In this document: piece after piece, positions 1 through 8,334 of the stretch
How the letters are laid out: the number at the start of each line of letters is the position of its first letter
Position numbering within the stretch: position 1 is the first letter of the stretch
Assembly: GCA_022648545.1 (NCBI GenBank)
Contig: JALCMP010000007.1
Span: forward strand, 22,256-86,255
DNA: 64,000 bases
Direction of reading: 5' to 3'
From: Bacteroidales bacterium
Lineage (GTDB): Bacteria; Bacteroidota; Bacteroidia; Bacteroidales; UBA932
Program-made: the position numbers and the translations under genes
The notes under the pieces: generated by a model
Seen by the model: only the letters and a program-made list of their open reading frames with translations
Told to the model about the DNA's origin: nothing
Databases searched by the model: none

Positions 1-462
1 CTTTCCGTCTGTTATTATAAATTCATCGCTTCCACCTCCGATATCCAAAATAAGTGCGTTGCCACCTCCTTCCAAAATTTTTTCGAAAGACACCGCCGAA
101 GAGACGCCCCTGAAAATAAGTTCGGCCTCACGGTCGCCGCTTATTACTTCTATAGGAATTCCGTATTCGGATTCAAGAGATGCAACAAATTCCGCCCCGT
201 TGGAAGCATCCCTGACCGCCGAGGTAGCATAAGCTTTGTAAATATCGGCACCTCCGTATTTCCTTACCATATCGGCGAGGACTCCGAAAGCACGGAATCC
301 GTTCGAAAAAGATTTTTCGGATATGTATCCCTTCAATATTCCTCCGTCGCCCAGTCTGGAAGGGTACTTGCCTATTTTCCTTATATATTTTCCACCGGAG
401 TCGAAATCGCAAATTGCAACGTTAAAAACATTAGTACCGAGATCAAAAATAGCAGCCCTCAT
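1..462 (-). CDS. Ppx/GppA family exopolyphosphatase, 5' part only
   Basis: The first 154 codons are present and the gene runs off the left edge of the window. It starts at the ATG complementary to 460-462. The ASKHA phosphatase fold is recognisable: the first phosphate-binding segment IFDLGTNVFN is at residues 5-14 and the second, LDIGGGSDEF, at about 139-148. The family hydrolyses inorganic polyphosphate or (p)ppGpp-type guanosine pentaphosphate in the cytoplasm. The N-terminal half alone does not show which substrate applies. The start codon overlaps the cmk stop as ATGA, so the two are probably translationally coupled and transcribed from the cmk promoter. The family call is secure; the exact activity is an inference. 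Confidence 0.88.
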   Translation of the reverse strand, partial: MRAAIFDLGTNVFNVAICDFDSGGKYIRKIGKYPSRLGDGGILKGYISEKSFSNGFRAFGVLADMVRKYGGADIYKAYATSAVRDASNGAEFVASLESEYGIPIEVISGDREAELIFRGVSSAVSFEKILEGGGNALILDIGGGSDEFIITDGK

Positions 463-1172
463 TTCAACTTCATATTAAAGCGATCCTTGAGGATTTCGCC
501 TATCCATGAGAGCTCGTCTTCTATGGTCATATTAGTATTATCAAGAACAACAGCGTCTTCGGCCTTTACCAGCGGATCGGATGTTCTGTGCGAATCAAGG
601 AAATCACGCTTCTTTAAATTCTCAAAGACCTCTTCGTAAGTCACTTTACGCCCTTGTGAAACAAGTTCGCTGCGACGCCTTTCCGCTCTCACCGCCGGAT
701 CTGCCGTCATGAATATTTTAAGTTCGGCATCAGGGAACACTACCGATCCTATATCCCTGCCGTCCATAACCACACCTCGTCCTTCTCCGAGTTTTCGAAG
801 CAGCACATCCACGTAGGATCTCACGGAAGGAAGTTCGGAAATCGCACTAACCTTGTCGGAAACAGACATGGAACGTATTTCGGCTTCAACGTTGACTCCG
901 TTAAGGAATGTTTCGGATTTGTTCAGGAGCTCGTTGAATTTAAAATTTATACGTATCCGGTTTATTATTTTACCCAGATTTTCCACGTCTATATTACCGT
1001 CGCCATCCATAAAGCCGTTGGTATATGCAAAATATGTTATGGCCCTGTATACGGCTCCCGTATCTACATATACATACCCCAGTCCTGCCGCAACGATCTT
1101 TGCGAAAGTACTTTTACCTGTGGACGAATAACCGTCTACTGCAATAATTATTTTATCGCCCGCATTTATCAT
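459..1172 (-). CDS. cmk: Cytidylate kinase
   Basis: Phosphorylates CMP and dCMP to the diphosphates in pyrimidine nucleotide metabolism. The 237-residue protein has the P-loop GYSSTGKS at residues 14-21. It then has the family segments DTGAVYRA (about 38-45) and DGRDIGSVVFPDA (near 138-150) and the Arg-rich lid RAERRRSE. I start it at 1172 because the upstream in-frame ATG at 1223 would lie before the -7 promoter word at 1179-1186 and would add 17 residues not seen in the family. The predicted transcription start falls only a few bases before this ATG. The gene is divergent from ispH and overlaps the downstream ppx/gppA start by 4 bases. Confidence 0.95.
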   Translation of the reverse strand: MINAGDKIIIAVDGYSSTGKSTFAKIVAAGLGYVYVDTGAVYRAITYFAYTNGFMDGDGNIDVENLGKIINRIRINFKFNELLNKSETFLNGVNVEAEIRSMSVSDKVSAISELPSVRSYVDVLLRKLGEGRGVVMDGRDIGSVVFPDAELKIFMTADPAVRAERRRSELVSQGRKVTYEEVFENLKKRDFLDSHRTSDPLVKAEDAVVLDNTNMTIEDELSWIGEILKDRFNMKLK

Positions 1173-1178
1173 AATGCG

Positions 1179-1186
1179 CAAATTTA
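1179..1186 (-). promoter_or_regulatory. Bacteroidota -7 promoter element for cmk
   Basis: On the minus strand this reads TAAATTTG, an exact match to TAnnTTTG. Only 6 bases separate it from the cmk ATG, so the mRNA would be leaderless or nearly so. No TTG at -33 is evident. Confidence 0.45.
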
Positions 1187-1195
1187 CAAAAAACT

Positions 1196-1203
1196 TATAT
1201 TTG
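1196..1203 (+). promoter_or_regulatory. Bacteroidota -7 promoter element for ispH
   Basis: Reads TATATTTG, an exact TAnnTTTG match, 22 bases before the ispH ATG. It lies back to back with the cmk promoter in a 53-base divergent gap. Confidence 0.5.
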
Positions 1204-1225
1204 TAATCATGTTGAAAAGGCAATT

Positions 1226-2125
1226 ATGAAATTTAAAATAGAAATAGACAAGGGATCGGGTTTTTGCTACGGGGTAATCCGTGCCATAGATATGTGTGAG
1301 GCCAATCTGGCAAAAGGGACGGAACTCTACTCTCTGGGATCCATAGTCCATAACGATTCGGAGCTCAACAGGCTGCAGAATAAAGGGCTCAGGATAACCG
1401 ACGCATCAGGAATGGAAAACATGAAGGAAGGTACCGTTCTTATACGCGCTCACGGCGAACCTCCTTCTACATATGCAGCTGCAAATAAAAAGGGTATAAC
1501 TCTTATAGATTGTACATGCCCGGTTGTTCTCAGACTCCAGAGCACCATAAGGGAAACATATGAAAAATATTGTCGCGGTACTTTACTGGAAGAAGGAGAG
1601 AATCGGCTTCCCGGACAAATAGTAATATTCGGCAAAAAGGGACACGCGGAAGTAAACGGGCTCGTAGGACAGGTGAATTCAGATGCCGTAGTAATAGAAT
1701 CCGAAAATGACCTAGATAAAATAGATTTCCGGCGTCCCGTCTATATTTTCTCCCAAACCACAAAAGATCCCCAAAAATTCGACGAAATATGCAACAAGAT
1801 AAAGAAAAGGGCGGAAAAAGGCATCCATATAAAAAATACCATCTGCCATCAGGTCGTACAAAGACATCACGATCTGCCCCGATTTGCAGAAAGGCATGAC
1901 GTAATAATATTTGTAAGCGGACTGGAAAGTTCGAACGGCAAGGTATTGTACGAATTATGCCGGAAAGTCAATCCCAGATCGTACAGAATAGGAAGATGCG
2001 AAGAAATAAAATCTGCATGGTTTGAAAATTGCGGTTCGGTGGGAATCTGCGGCGCCACATCAACGCCCAAGTGGCAGCTCGACCTTACAAAAAAATACAT
2101 AAACGAAAATTTTCAGAAAAGTTAA
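1226..2125 (+). CDS. ispH: 4-hydroxy-3-methylbut-2-enyl diphosphate reductase
   Basis: Last step of the MEP isoprenoid pathway: reductive dehydration of HMBPP to IPP and DMAPP by a [4Fe-4S] enzyme in the cytoplasm. The 299-residue protein keeps the three cluster cysteines, Cys14 (GFCYGV), Cys98 (DCTCPV) and Cys207 (NTICHQV). It also keeps the substrate histidines near 42 (VHND), 76 (AHGEP) and 140 (KKGHAEV), and the SSNG and GICGATSTPKW segments of the Bacteroidota form. It has its own promoter and is followed after 42 bases by efp, which has a separate promoter word. Undecaprenyl phosphate made from this pathway feeds the cell-wall genes further along. Confidence 0.97.
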   Translation: MKFKIEIDKGSGFCYGVIRAIDMCEANLAKGTELYSLGSIVHNDSELNRLQNKGLRITDASGMENMKEGTVLIRAHGEPPSTYAAANKKGITLIDCTCPVVLRLQSTIRETYEKYCRGTLLEEGENRLPGQIVIFGKKGHAEVNGLVGQVNSDAVVIESENDLDKIDFRRPVYIFSQTTKDPQKFDEICNKIKKRAEKGIHIKNTICHQVVQRHHDLPRFAERHDVIIFVSGLESSNGKVLYELCRKVNPRSYRIGRCEEIKSAWFENCGSVGICGATSTPKWQLDLTKKYINENFQKS

Positions 2126-2133
2126 CAAATTGC

Positions 2134-2141
2134 TATCTTTG
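2134..2141 (+). promoter_or_regulatory. Bacteroidota -7 promoter element for efp
   Basis: Reads TATCTTTG, an exact TAnnTTTG match, 26 bases before the efp ATG and just after the ispH stop. No convincing -33 TTG is seen. Confidence 0.5.
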
Positions 2142-2167
2142 TAGACTTTAATTCAAATATTTTTCAT

Positions 2168-2734
2168 ATGGCAGATACAGGAGACTTTAAAAACGGCACA
2201 TTTTTCCTATTTAACGGCAAGCCTTGTCAACTTATTTATTTCCAACATGTAAAGCCTGGAAAAGGCAACACTATAGTAAGGACCCGATTCAAGGATCTCG
2301 AAACCGGCAAAATCTTGGAAAATACATATCTGGCAGGAACCAGAATAGATTTCATAACGGTAGAAAGAAGGCCCTACCAGTTCCTTTACAAGGATGATAT
2401 GGGATATCACTTCATGCATAAGGAGACGTTCGAACAAATAGATCTGGGTGAGGATTTCATTGAAAACGCAGACCTCATGAAGGACGGACAGGATGTGGAA
2501 ATGATGTTCTGGGCGGACGAAGACAAATGCCTTACGTGCGAGTTGCCGCAATTCGTGGAGCTCAAGATCACGTACACCGAGCCAGCCGTAAAAGGTAATA
2601 CGGCATCCACCAACGCATTAAAAGAGGCCACTCTGGAAACCGGAGCGAAGGTAATGGTTCCTCTTTTTGTAAACGAAGGCGATGTTATAAGAGTAAAGAC
2701 AGTAGACAGATCTTATGGTGAACGTGTAAGATAA
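2168..2734 (+). CDS. efp: Translation elongation factor P
   Basis: Relieves ribosome stalling at polyproline stretches. The 188-residue protein has the usual three beta-barrel domains. The exposed tip loop of domain I reads VKPGKGNT, with Lys32 at the position that is lysylated in enterobacteria. Whether it is modified here cannot be told, since no epmA or epmB gene is in the window. The C-terminal signature VNEGDVIRVKTVDRSYGERV is clear. The stop codon overlaps the ATG of the following lipoprotein gene, suggesting co-transcription and coupling. Confidence 0.97.
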   Translation: MADTGDFKNGTFFLFNGKPCQLIYFQHVKPGKGNTIVRTRFKDLETGKILENTYLAGTRIDFITVERRPYQFLYKDDMGYHFMHKETFEQIDLGEDFIENADLMKDGQDVEMMFWADEDKCLTCELPQFVELKITYTEPAVKGNTASTNALKEATLETGAKVMVPLFVNEGDVIRVKTVDRSYGERVR

Positions 2735-4227
2735 TGATGAAAAGAATCATATCTATAATGATATTGTCCATATTCGCTGCATGCGGATGTGGACAATTTT
2801 CATTAAACAAGGACATGCTTTCGAAAGAATCTATAGATAAAGAAATATCCAAGGGAAATTTTACCGAAGCAGGAAAGCTCATACGCATAAAAATAGCGGA
2901 AGACTCGCTGACCGAAAATGAAATATACGATCTGAATTTCCGCATAGAGATAATGAGAAGGATAGCTATGGATTTTTCAAAAACGAGGGATACCATAATA
3001 AGCAAGCTGAAAAAATATTATCCCGTATTATCGGAGCAACAGATAAAGGACTGGGAGGACAGCCGTGCCCTGGAAAACATTACCATAGACGGAAGAAAAA
3101 TGTTTTTCAACGAAGCGGTACATAACCTTTTCAGAATAGACTTAAGCGCAAAGGCGCGGAGGGACAGCATATACGGCCCGGCCGGAAACACTCTGGGGGA
3201 TTTTCTGGAAAAATATCTTCCGGAAGTAATAAAAGCCGAAGATGCCATAAAGGGAAGGAACAGATTCGAACACCTTGCCATGCCGGTAAAAATGAGAATA
3301 AAATATACCGTAGAAGTACCGGAAGGCACCGTTCCTGCGGGAGAAACAATAAGAGCATGGCTGCCTTATCCTCACGATCTCTACAGTCAGAGAAACATAA
3401 AATTTCTTTCGGCTGCGGGAGCGGATTATATCATAGCCCCGGATTCTTTTTCACAAAGAAGTATTTATATGGAGAAAAAAGCCCGAAAGGGTAAAAGCAC
3501 CATATTCGGATATGAACTCGAATATGTATCATACAATCACTTTTTCCGCTTTTCCGAGAAAGATGTGAAGCCTTACGACACCTCAACGGCATCGTATAAG
3601 CATTACACGGCGCAGAGAGCGCCACATGTAATATTCACCAAAGACATAAAGCATCTATCCGACAGTCTTACGGCAGGAATAACCAATCCGGTATCTAAAG
3701 CCCTAAGGATATACGACTACATAAAGAACAATTACCCATGGGCAAGCGCAAGAGAATATTCGACTATTAAGAATATACCTCAATACGTACTGGACAATCA
3801 TCACGGAGACTGCGGCCAGGTAGCCCTTCTTTTCATTACCATGGCAAGATACGAGGGAATTCCCGCACGCTGGCAAAGTGGCTGGATGATGCATCCCGGC
3901 GATATAAATCTGCACGACTGGGCGGAAGCATATTTCGAAGGCATAGGATGGGTTCCGGTAGACCAATCTTTCGGCAGGGATATAGCCGAAACCGGAACAT
4001 CCAAGGAAGATGCATGGAAAAGAGGATCCATATACGACTATTACATGGGGGGACTCGATGCGTACAGATTCATAGTAAACAGCGATTTTTCCCGGCCGTT
4101 CTATCCAGCCAAGATATACCCCCGAAGCGAAACCGTAGATTTCCAGAGAGGAGAACTGGAATGGAAAGGCGGCAACCTCTATTTTAACAAGTGGCACTAT
4201 AATATGGAAGTATCATATATAAAATAA
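2734..4227 (+). CDS. Transglutaminase-like lipoprotein
   Basis: A 497-residue exported protein. The N-terminus is a lipoprotein signal peptide (Cys17 after FAA, with Cys19 as an alternative). Residues 30-190 are helical and unassigned. The C-terminal half carries a transglutaminase-like papain-fold core with the full triad: Cys360 in HGDCGQVA, His394 in NLHDWAEAY and Asp410 in VPVDQSFG. Such domains usually act as cysteine peptidases or amidases, and cross-linking is less likely in bacteria. The substrate is unknown. It overlaps the efp stop by one base. Two adjacent ATGs (2734 and 2737) give the same protein apart from one Met. It probably acts in the periplasm, anchored to a membrane. Confidence 0.82.
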   Translation: MMKRIISIMILSIFAACGCGQFSLNKDMLSKESIDKEISKGNFTEAGKLIRIKIAEDSLTENEIYDLNFRIEIMRRIAMDFSKTRDTIISKLKKYYPVLSEQQIKDWEDSRALENITIDGRKMFFNEAVHNLFRIDLSAKARRDSIYGPAGNTLGDFLEKYLPEVIKAEDAIKGRNRFEHLAMPVKMRIKYTVEVPEGTVPAGETIRAWLPYPHDLYSQRNIKFLSAAGADYIIAPDSFSQRSIYMEKKARKGKSTIFGYELEYVSYNHFFRFSEKDVKPYDTSTASYKHYTAQRAPHVIFTKDIKHLSDSLTAGITNPVSKALRIYDYIKNNYPWASAREYSTIKNIPQYVLDNHHGDCGQVALLFITMARYEGIPARWQSGWMMHPGDINLHDWAEAYFEGIGWVPVDQSFGRDIAETGTSKEDAWKRGSIYDYYMGGLDAYRFIVNSDFSRPFYPAKIYPRSETVDFQRGELEWKGGNLYFNKWHYNMEVSYIK

Positions 4228-4238
4228 CGAATCTTTTT

Positions 4239-4862
4239 ATGGAAGAAAAGGCATACATGGAAAAATACTCTTCCGAAGAAGATGAAACTCTGTTGTGGAT
4301 TGAGAAGCAGACGCATATAAGAACGAGCTATCCTCATATGCTATGCGGAAAGACGGAGGGGAAATTTCTCGAAATGATTTCGAGGATGATCTCCCCTTCC
4401 GCAATATTGGAAATAGGAACGTTTACAGGTTATTCCGCTATATGTCTCGCCCGGGGGCTCGCTCCCGGAGGGACAATGGAGACTCTGGAAATCAACGACG
4501 AAATTACTGACATTATAAGGGAAGGATTCGAAAAAGCCGGTCTGTCGGGATGTATAAATATAATACAGGGAGACGCAAAAGACACTATCCCCACGTTGAA
4601 GAATAAATACGATCTGATTTTCATTGATGCGAACAAGCGCGAATACTCCGCATATTACGATATGGTCTTCCCTCTTCTCAACAGCGGAGGCTACATAATT
4701 GCAGATAACGTATTATGGAACGGAAAAGTTTCCGGCGCGGTTTCGTCGGATGCACAAACGAGAGGCATAGCTCTTTTCAATAAAAAAGTACGCGAAGACC
4801 CGCGTACGGATAACGTCATCCTTCCAATACGTGACGGCATAAACATCATAAGAAAAAAATAG
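4239..4862 (+). CDS. SAM-dependent O-methyltransferase, family 3 (CCoAOMT/COMT type)
   Basis: The 207-residue protein has a Rossmann-type methyltransferase fold. The SAM motif ILEIGTFTGYSA lies near residues 56-67, the acidic ribose-binding residue in METLEIND follows, then QGDAKD, and FIDANKREY carries the metal-binding acid. ADNVLWNGKV is typical of the caffeoyl-CoA/catechol O-methyltransferase superfamily. The acceptor is unknown; bacterial members methylate catechol-like compounds and sometimes tRNA (TrmR type). It lies 11 bases after the transglutaminase-like gene, so the two and efp may form one operon. The 3' end is convergent with lptB at a distance of 15 bases. Confidence 0.85.
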   Translation: MEEKAYMEKYSSEEDETLLWIEKQTHIRTSYPHMLCGKTEGKFLEMISRMISPSAILEIGTFTGYSAICLARGLAPGGTMETLEINDEITDIIREGFEKAGLSGCINIIQGDAKDTIPTLKNKYDLIFIDANKREYSAYYDMVFPLLNSGGYIIADNVLWNGKVSGAVSSDAQTRGIALFNKKVREDPRTDNVILPIRDGINIIRKK

Positions 4863-4877
4863 ATGCTGCGGGAAGGA

Positions 4878-5648
4878 TTATGCTTCCTGTTTCGGAGCAT
4901 CCTGCGGCCGGTTGTGAAGTACGGCTTTTCTCAATTCGAAATTTTGTCCGAGATATTTCTTTCTCACTTCGGGATTGCTGGCCAGCTGCTCCGCGGTTCC
5001 GCTTTCGAGTATCCTACCTTCGTAAAGCAGGTAGGCCCTGTCGGTAATAGCAAGAGTCTCGTGAACGTTATGGTCGGTAATTATTATGCCTATATTTTTA
5101 AGCTTGAGCTTGGCTATTATATGTTGTATATCTTCTACGGCAATAGGATCGACTCCGGCAAAGGGCTCGTCAAGAAGTATGAACTTAGGATCTATGGCAA
5201 GAGCCCGCGCAATTTCGCATCTGCGACGTTCTCCTCCCGATAATTGTATTCCGTAGCTTTTTCTTACCTTCTCCAGGCCGAATTCCTTTATAAGTCCCTC
5301 CAGGCGTTCCTTCCTTTCCGCTCTGGACATATCGGAAAGCTCCATAACGGACATTATGTTATCTTCAACGCTCAGTTTCCTGAAGACCGAAGCTTCCTGT
5401 GCAAGATATCCGAGTCCCTTCTGGGCCCTTTTGTACATGGGAAGCTCGGTAATATTCTCATCATCAAGGAATATATGTCCTTCGTTCGGTTTAATCAGCC
5501 CGGTTATCATATAAAAGGTAGTAGTTTTTCCGGCACCGTTAGGCCCGAGCAGTCCAACGATTTCGCCTTGCTCCACTTCAATAGAGACTTTTTTTACTAC
5601 AGTCCTTTTACCGTATTTCTTTACCAGTTGGGTACAATACAATCGCAT
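4878..5648 (-). CDS. lptB: LPS export ABC transporter ATP-binding protein
   Basis: ATPase of the LptB2FG complex that extracts lipopolysaccharide from the inner membrane and drives it along the Lpt bridge. The 256 residues contain Walker A GPNGAGKT (35-42), the Q-loop, signature LSGGERRR, Walker [11 protein letters not shown] and the switch histidine in IIITDHNV. The signature with ERRR and the [13 protein letters not shown] segment are characteristic of LptB rather than of amino-acid transporter ATPases. It lies 8 bases downstream of dnaX on the same strand and is presumably read from the dnaX promoter. LptF, LptG and LptC are not in the window. Confidence 0.93.
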   Translation of the reverse strand: MRLYCTQLVKKYGKRTVVKKVSIEVEQGEIVGLLGPNGAGKTTTFYMITGLIKPNEGHIFLDDENITELPMYKRAQKGLGYLAQEASVFRKLSVEDNIMSVMELSDMSRAERKERLEGLIKEFGLEKVRKSYGIQLSGGERRRCEIARALAIDPKFILLDEPFAGVDPIAVEDIQHIIAKLKLKNIGIIITDHNVHETLAITDRAYLLYEGRILESGTAEQLASNPEVRKKYLGQNFELRKAVLHNRPQDAPKQEA

Positions 5649-5656
5649 CTCAGAAA

Positions 5657-7411
5657 TTATTTTAGCTCGAGTTTCAAATCCTTCTTCAATTCTTCCGCCT
5701 CCGGATATTTCTTAAGCAAATACTCTGCCTTTTCCTGCGGAAGATAGAGTTTTTTTTCGGACTTCTCATCATCTTCCTTAACTTTTACGAAAACTCTCAG
5801 AGCTCCGTTTTTCAGATCCTTCTGCAGAAAACTTGTTATCTTGAACAACGATTTTTTCTCTATCCAGGATTGCTGGGCTACATTCCTAACATAAAAATTA
5901 ACGGTATGTCCGTCTTCGAGCAATTCCGGCTTGGACATCTTTATTGCAGCGCACAATCTGGGCTGGGCCGAGAAAGATTCCGTTAACCTTTTCCATGCAA
6001 GATCAAGATCTTCCGGAGTTATTTCCGTATCCTGCAGTTCTTCTCCCGATTTGATTTTATTTTCTTCCTCCTTCATTTTACGCATTATGCCCTTAATAGA
6101 ATGCGAATTGGGTATTTTTACGTTTGTGGCTTTTGTTTCTGAATGGGGCTTCTTTTCCGAAGGACCCTTATCCACGGAAGAATCAGGTTTTTCTACAGAC
6201 GCTGCCGCAGACACATCCCGGGAAGACATTTCGCGGCCTGAAGAAATATTACGTGCGGCGGAACGCAAAGGCTTTTCCGGTGCTTCTTCCTTAACGGCAT
6301 CAAGTATCGCGGGGGCAGGAGAAGAAAGCCTCGACAATTTCACCAGCATAAATTCAACCCTCAACCTCTGGCTGGAACTCGACTTATAATCGTTCTCGCA
6401 CCTTACGGCTTCATTCAGGCAGTCGTAAAGGAAAGGGACCTGGCATCTGGAACTTTGTTCCTTGTATCTTGCCACAAGCGAAGGCGCAAAATCCATAAGA
6501 GAAGATGCAGAAGCGCTTTTGCTTACCAGAAGATTCCTTAAATGAGTACCCAGGCCGGAAATAAAATAAAGAGCATTAAAGCCCTTGGAAAGGATTTCGT
6601 CTAAAATAAGAAGCGGAGAAGCATAATCGCCCTTTAAAAAACAATCCACGAGCCTGAAATAATATTCATAATCAAGCACGTTCAGATCCTTTATGACATC
6701 GGGGTACTTTACGTCCCTGCCGCAAAAGGCAACGACCTGGTCAAAAAGGGTAAGAGCGTCGCGCATGGCTCCGTCGGCCTTATCGGCAATAACATGCAGC
6801 GAATCCTCATCAATATTTATACTCTCTTCCTTTGCTATCCCGGAAAGATTTGCCACAATGTCCCTTACGGAGATCCTGTTGAAATCGAAAGTCTGGCACC
6901 GCGACAGTACCGTAGGCAGTATCTTCTGTTTTTCAGTAGTGGCCAATATGAATATGACATAGGAAGGCGGCTCCTCCAGGGTTTTCAAAAAGGCATTGAA
7001 CGCGGCAGAAGATAACATATGAACTTCATCTATTATATAAACGCTGTATTTACCTACCTGAGGAGGTATACGCACCTGCTCGTTCAGTAGTCTTATATCG
7101 TCTACGGAATTATTCGAAGCGGCATCCAGTTCATGTATGCAATACGAACGTCCCTCGGCAAAAGAACGGCAGGATTCGCAAACCCCGCAGGGTTCCATAT
7201 CCGCAGAAGGATTAAGACAGTTTATGGTTTTGGCAAAAATTCTGGCCGTGCTTGTCTTGCCGACCCCGCGAGGCCCGCAAAATAAATACGCATGAGCCAG
7301 TTGCCCCCTTTTTATGGAATTCTTGAGAGTTCTGGCTATGCTTTCCTGCCCTACAAGCGATTCAAAATTCTGCGGCCTATATTTTCTTGCAGATACTATA
7401 AACTTTTCCAT
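5657..7411 (-). CDS. dnaX: DNA polymerase III subunit gamma/tau
   Basis: Clamp-loader ATPase. The protein (584 residues from the chosen start) has the AAA+ Walker A GPRGVGKT at about 46-53 and the zinc-binding cysteine set CLNPS...CGVCESC just after it. Walker [10 protein letters not shown] and sensor motif [17 protein letters not shown] follow. After the collar domain comes a low-complexity charged linker (about 365-470) and a C-terminal tau-like domain, so the gene encodes the long form. I place the start at 7411 because the upstream ATG at 7420 lies inside the -7 promoter word. lptB follows after 8 bases. I did not find a convincing programmed-frameshift signal at the end of the gamma part. 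Confidence 0.95.
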   Translation of the reverse strand: MEKFIVSARKYRPQNFESLVGQESIARTLKNSIKRGQLAHAYLFCGPRGVGKTSTARIFAKTINCLNPSADMEPCGVCESCRSFAEGRSYCIHELDAASNNSVDDIRLLNEQVRIPPQVGKYSVYIIDEVHMLSSAAFNAFLKTLEEPPSYVIFILATTEKQKILPTVLSRCQTFDFNRISVRDIVANLSGIAKEESINIDEDSLHVIADKADGAMRDALTLFDQVVAFCGRDVKYPDVIKDLNVLDYEYYFRLVDCFLKGDYASPLLILDEILSKGFNALYFISGLGTHLRNLLVSKSASASSLMDFAPSLVARYKEQSSRCQVPFLYDCLNEAVRCENDYKSSSSQRLRVEFMLVKLSRLSSPAPAILDAVKEEAPEKPLRSAARNISSGREMSSRDVSAAASVEKPDSSVDKGPSEKKPHSETKATNVKIPNSHSIKGIMRKMKEEENKIKSGEELQDTEITPEDLDLAWKRLTESFSAQPRLCAAIKMSKPELLEDGHTVNFYVRNVAQQSWIEKKSLFKITSFLQKDLKNGALRVFVKVKEDDEKSEKKLYLPQEKAEYLLKKYPEAEELKKDLKLELK

Positions 7412-7417
7412 ATACCA

Positions 7418-7425
7418 CAAAAGTA
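7418..7425 (-). promoter_or_regulatory. Bacteroidota -7 promoter element for dnaX-lptB
   Basis: The minus strand reads TACTTTTG, an exact TAnnTTTG match. It ends 6 bases before the chosen dnaX ATG, predicting an almost leaderless mRNA and excluding the longer start at 7420. Confidence 0.5.
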
Positions 7426-7436
7426 AGAATATTTTC

Positions 7437-7444
7437 TAATTTTG
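7437..7444 (+). promoter_or_regulatory. Bacteroidota -7 promoter element for the gene at 7463
   Basis: Reads TAATTTTG, an exact TAnnTTTG match, 18 bases before the ATG. It lies back to back with the dnaX promoter. Confidence 0.5.
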
Positions 7445-7462
7445 CATTACCAATAAAACAGG

Positions 7463-8323
7463 ATGATGAAGTATTTCAAACGTGTTTTTTCAATAATAAT
7501 TCTGCTCGCTTTTTCTTTGCGGGCGGAAGCCCAGATAAATCTGGGGAAAAGCGCCAGAGCCGTGTCCGGCATATCTGATAGGACGCTTATGGTTGTGGAC
7601 GATAATGATCCCCTCGTGACCTCGGCATTAAGAAACGCAATAAAAAGGAAATGGAACGTATCGCCTTTTAAATTTTGCACCAAGAGCGAATTCCAAAGAG
7701 AAAAAGGCGATACCTCGCTGTTCTTTCTGACGGTAATAAAAGAGAAATTCAGGAATGAAGAGGCCGGAATGGAATACCTTTCACTTTTAAAGGGTGGTCC
7801 CGAAGATGTAAAAGACGTAAACGGCATGTACGAGGTTTGTTCGCTTCCGCTTAAGGCAGGCGAAGAAGAAGAAGACTACATTCTGCCATTCATTGAGGCC
7901 TACGTAAAAACCATGCAAAAATACGTAAGGAAAATACAAACGGATAAAATAGCGGCGAAACTCGGCATAATGTGGTATTCCAACAAACTGACCGACCTTG
8001 CCGGAAAAAGGATACTTATAAACAAGACTGATCTTTCTTCCGGGCTTAGCGAAGAATATGTAAACGAAAGGCTGAACGGGCACGGCAAGGTTGTGGATGA
8101 AAGTATTATATACGACTGCCTCGACAATTCCACTCCGGGAACTCTCGTAAGCATATGCATTTATCCGCATAAAGATCCCGAGGGATCATTTTGCTACAAA
8201 ATGCTTCTTTGCACCGGCAACTCCACTCTCTATTACTACCGCAGGCAAAAAATAAAATCGTCGCGTCCGGGAGGATTCCTCAAGTCCGACATAGATAAAA
8301 TCTCTCTGGCTAACAAGTTCTGA
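7463..8323 (+). CDS. Secreted protein of unknown function
   Basis: I do not recognise this 286-residue protein. Residues 1-23 form a clear Sec signal peptide (two Lys/Arg, a hydrophobic run, AEA before Gln24), so it is periplasmic or outer-membrane associated, without a lipobox. The mature part is charged, has several scattered Cys, an acidic EEEED patch near residue 140, and no repeats or membrane helices. It has its own promoter. It is followed after 11 bases by an M16-family metallopeptidase, so the two are probably co-transcribed. A role as a partner or substrate of that peptidase is only a guess. Confidence 0.75.
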   Translation: MMKYFKRVFSIIILLAFSLRAEAQINLGKSARAVSGISDRTLMVVDDNDPLVTSALRNAIKRKWNVSPFKFCTKSEFQREKGDTSLFFLTVIKEKFRNEEAGMEYLSLLKGGPEDVKDVNGMYEVCSLPLKAGEEEEDYILPFIEAYVKTMQKYVRKIQTDKIAAKLGIMWYSNKLTDLAGKRILINKTDLSSGLSEEYVNERLNGHGKVVDESIIYDCLDNSTPGTLVSICIYPHKDPEGSFCYKMLLCTGNSTLYYYRRQKIKSSRPGGFLKSDIDKISLANKF

Positions 8324-8334
8324 AAACATTTAAA

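Noticed and set aside
4871..4887. A short hairpin (GGAAG with CTTCC) between the O-methyltransferase and lptB stops as a terminator.
   Set aside because: The stem is only five pairs, lacks a T-run and overlaps the lptB stop.
5657..7411. A programmed frameshift in dnaX giving a short gamma form.
   Set aside because: The long A-run I saw is near the 3' end and not placed to give a gamma-sized product. Without a clear stem-loop and site I do not claim it.
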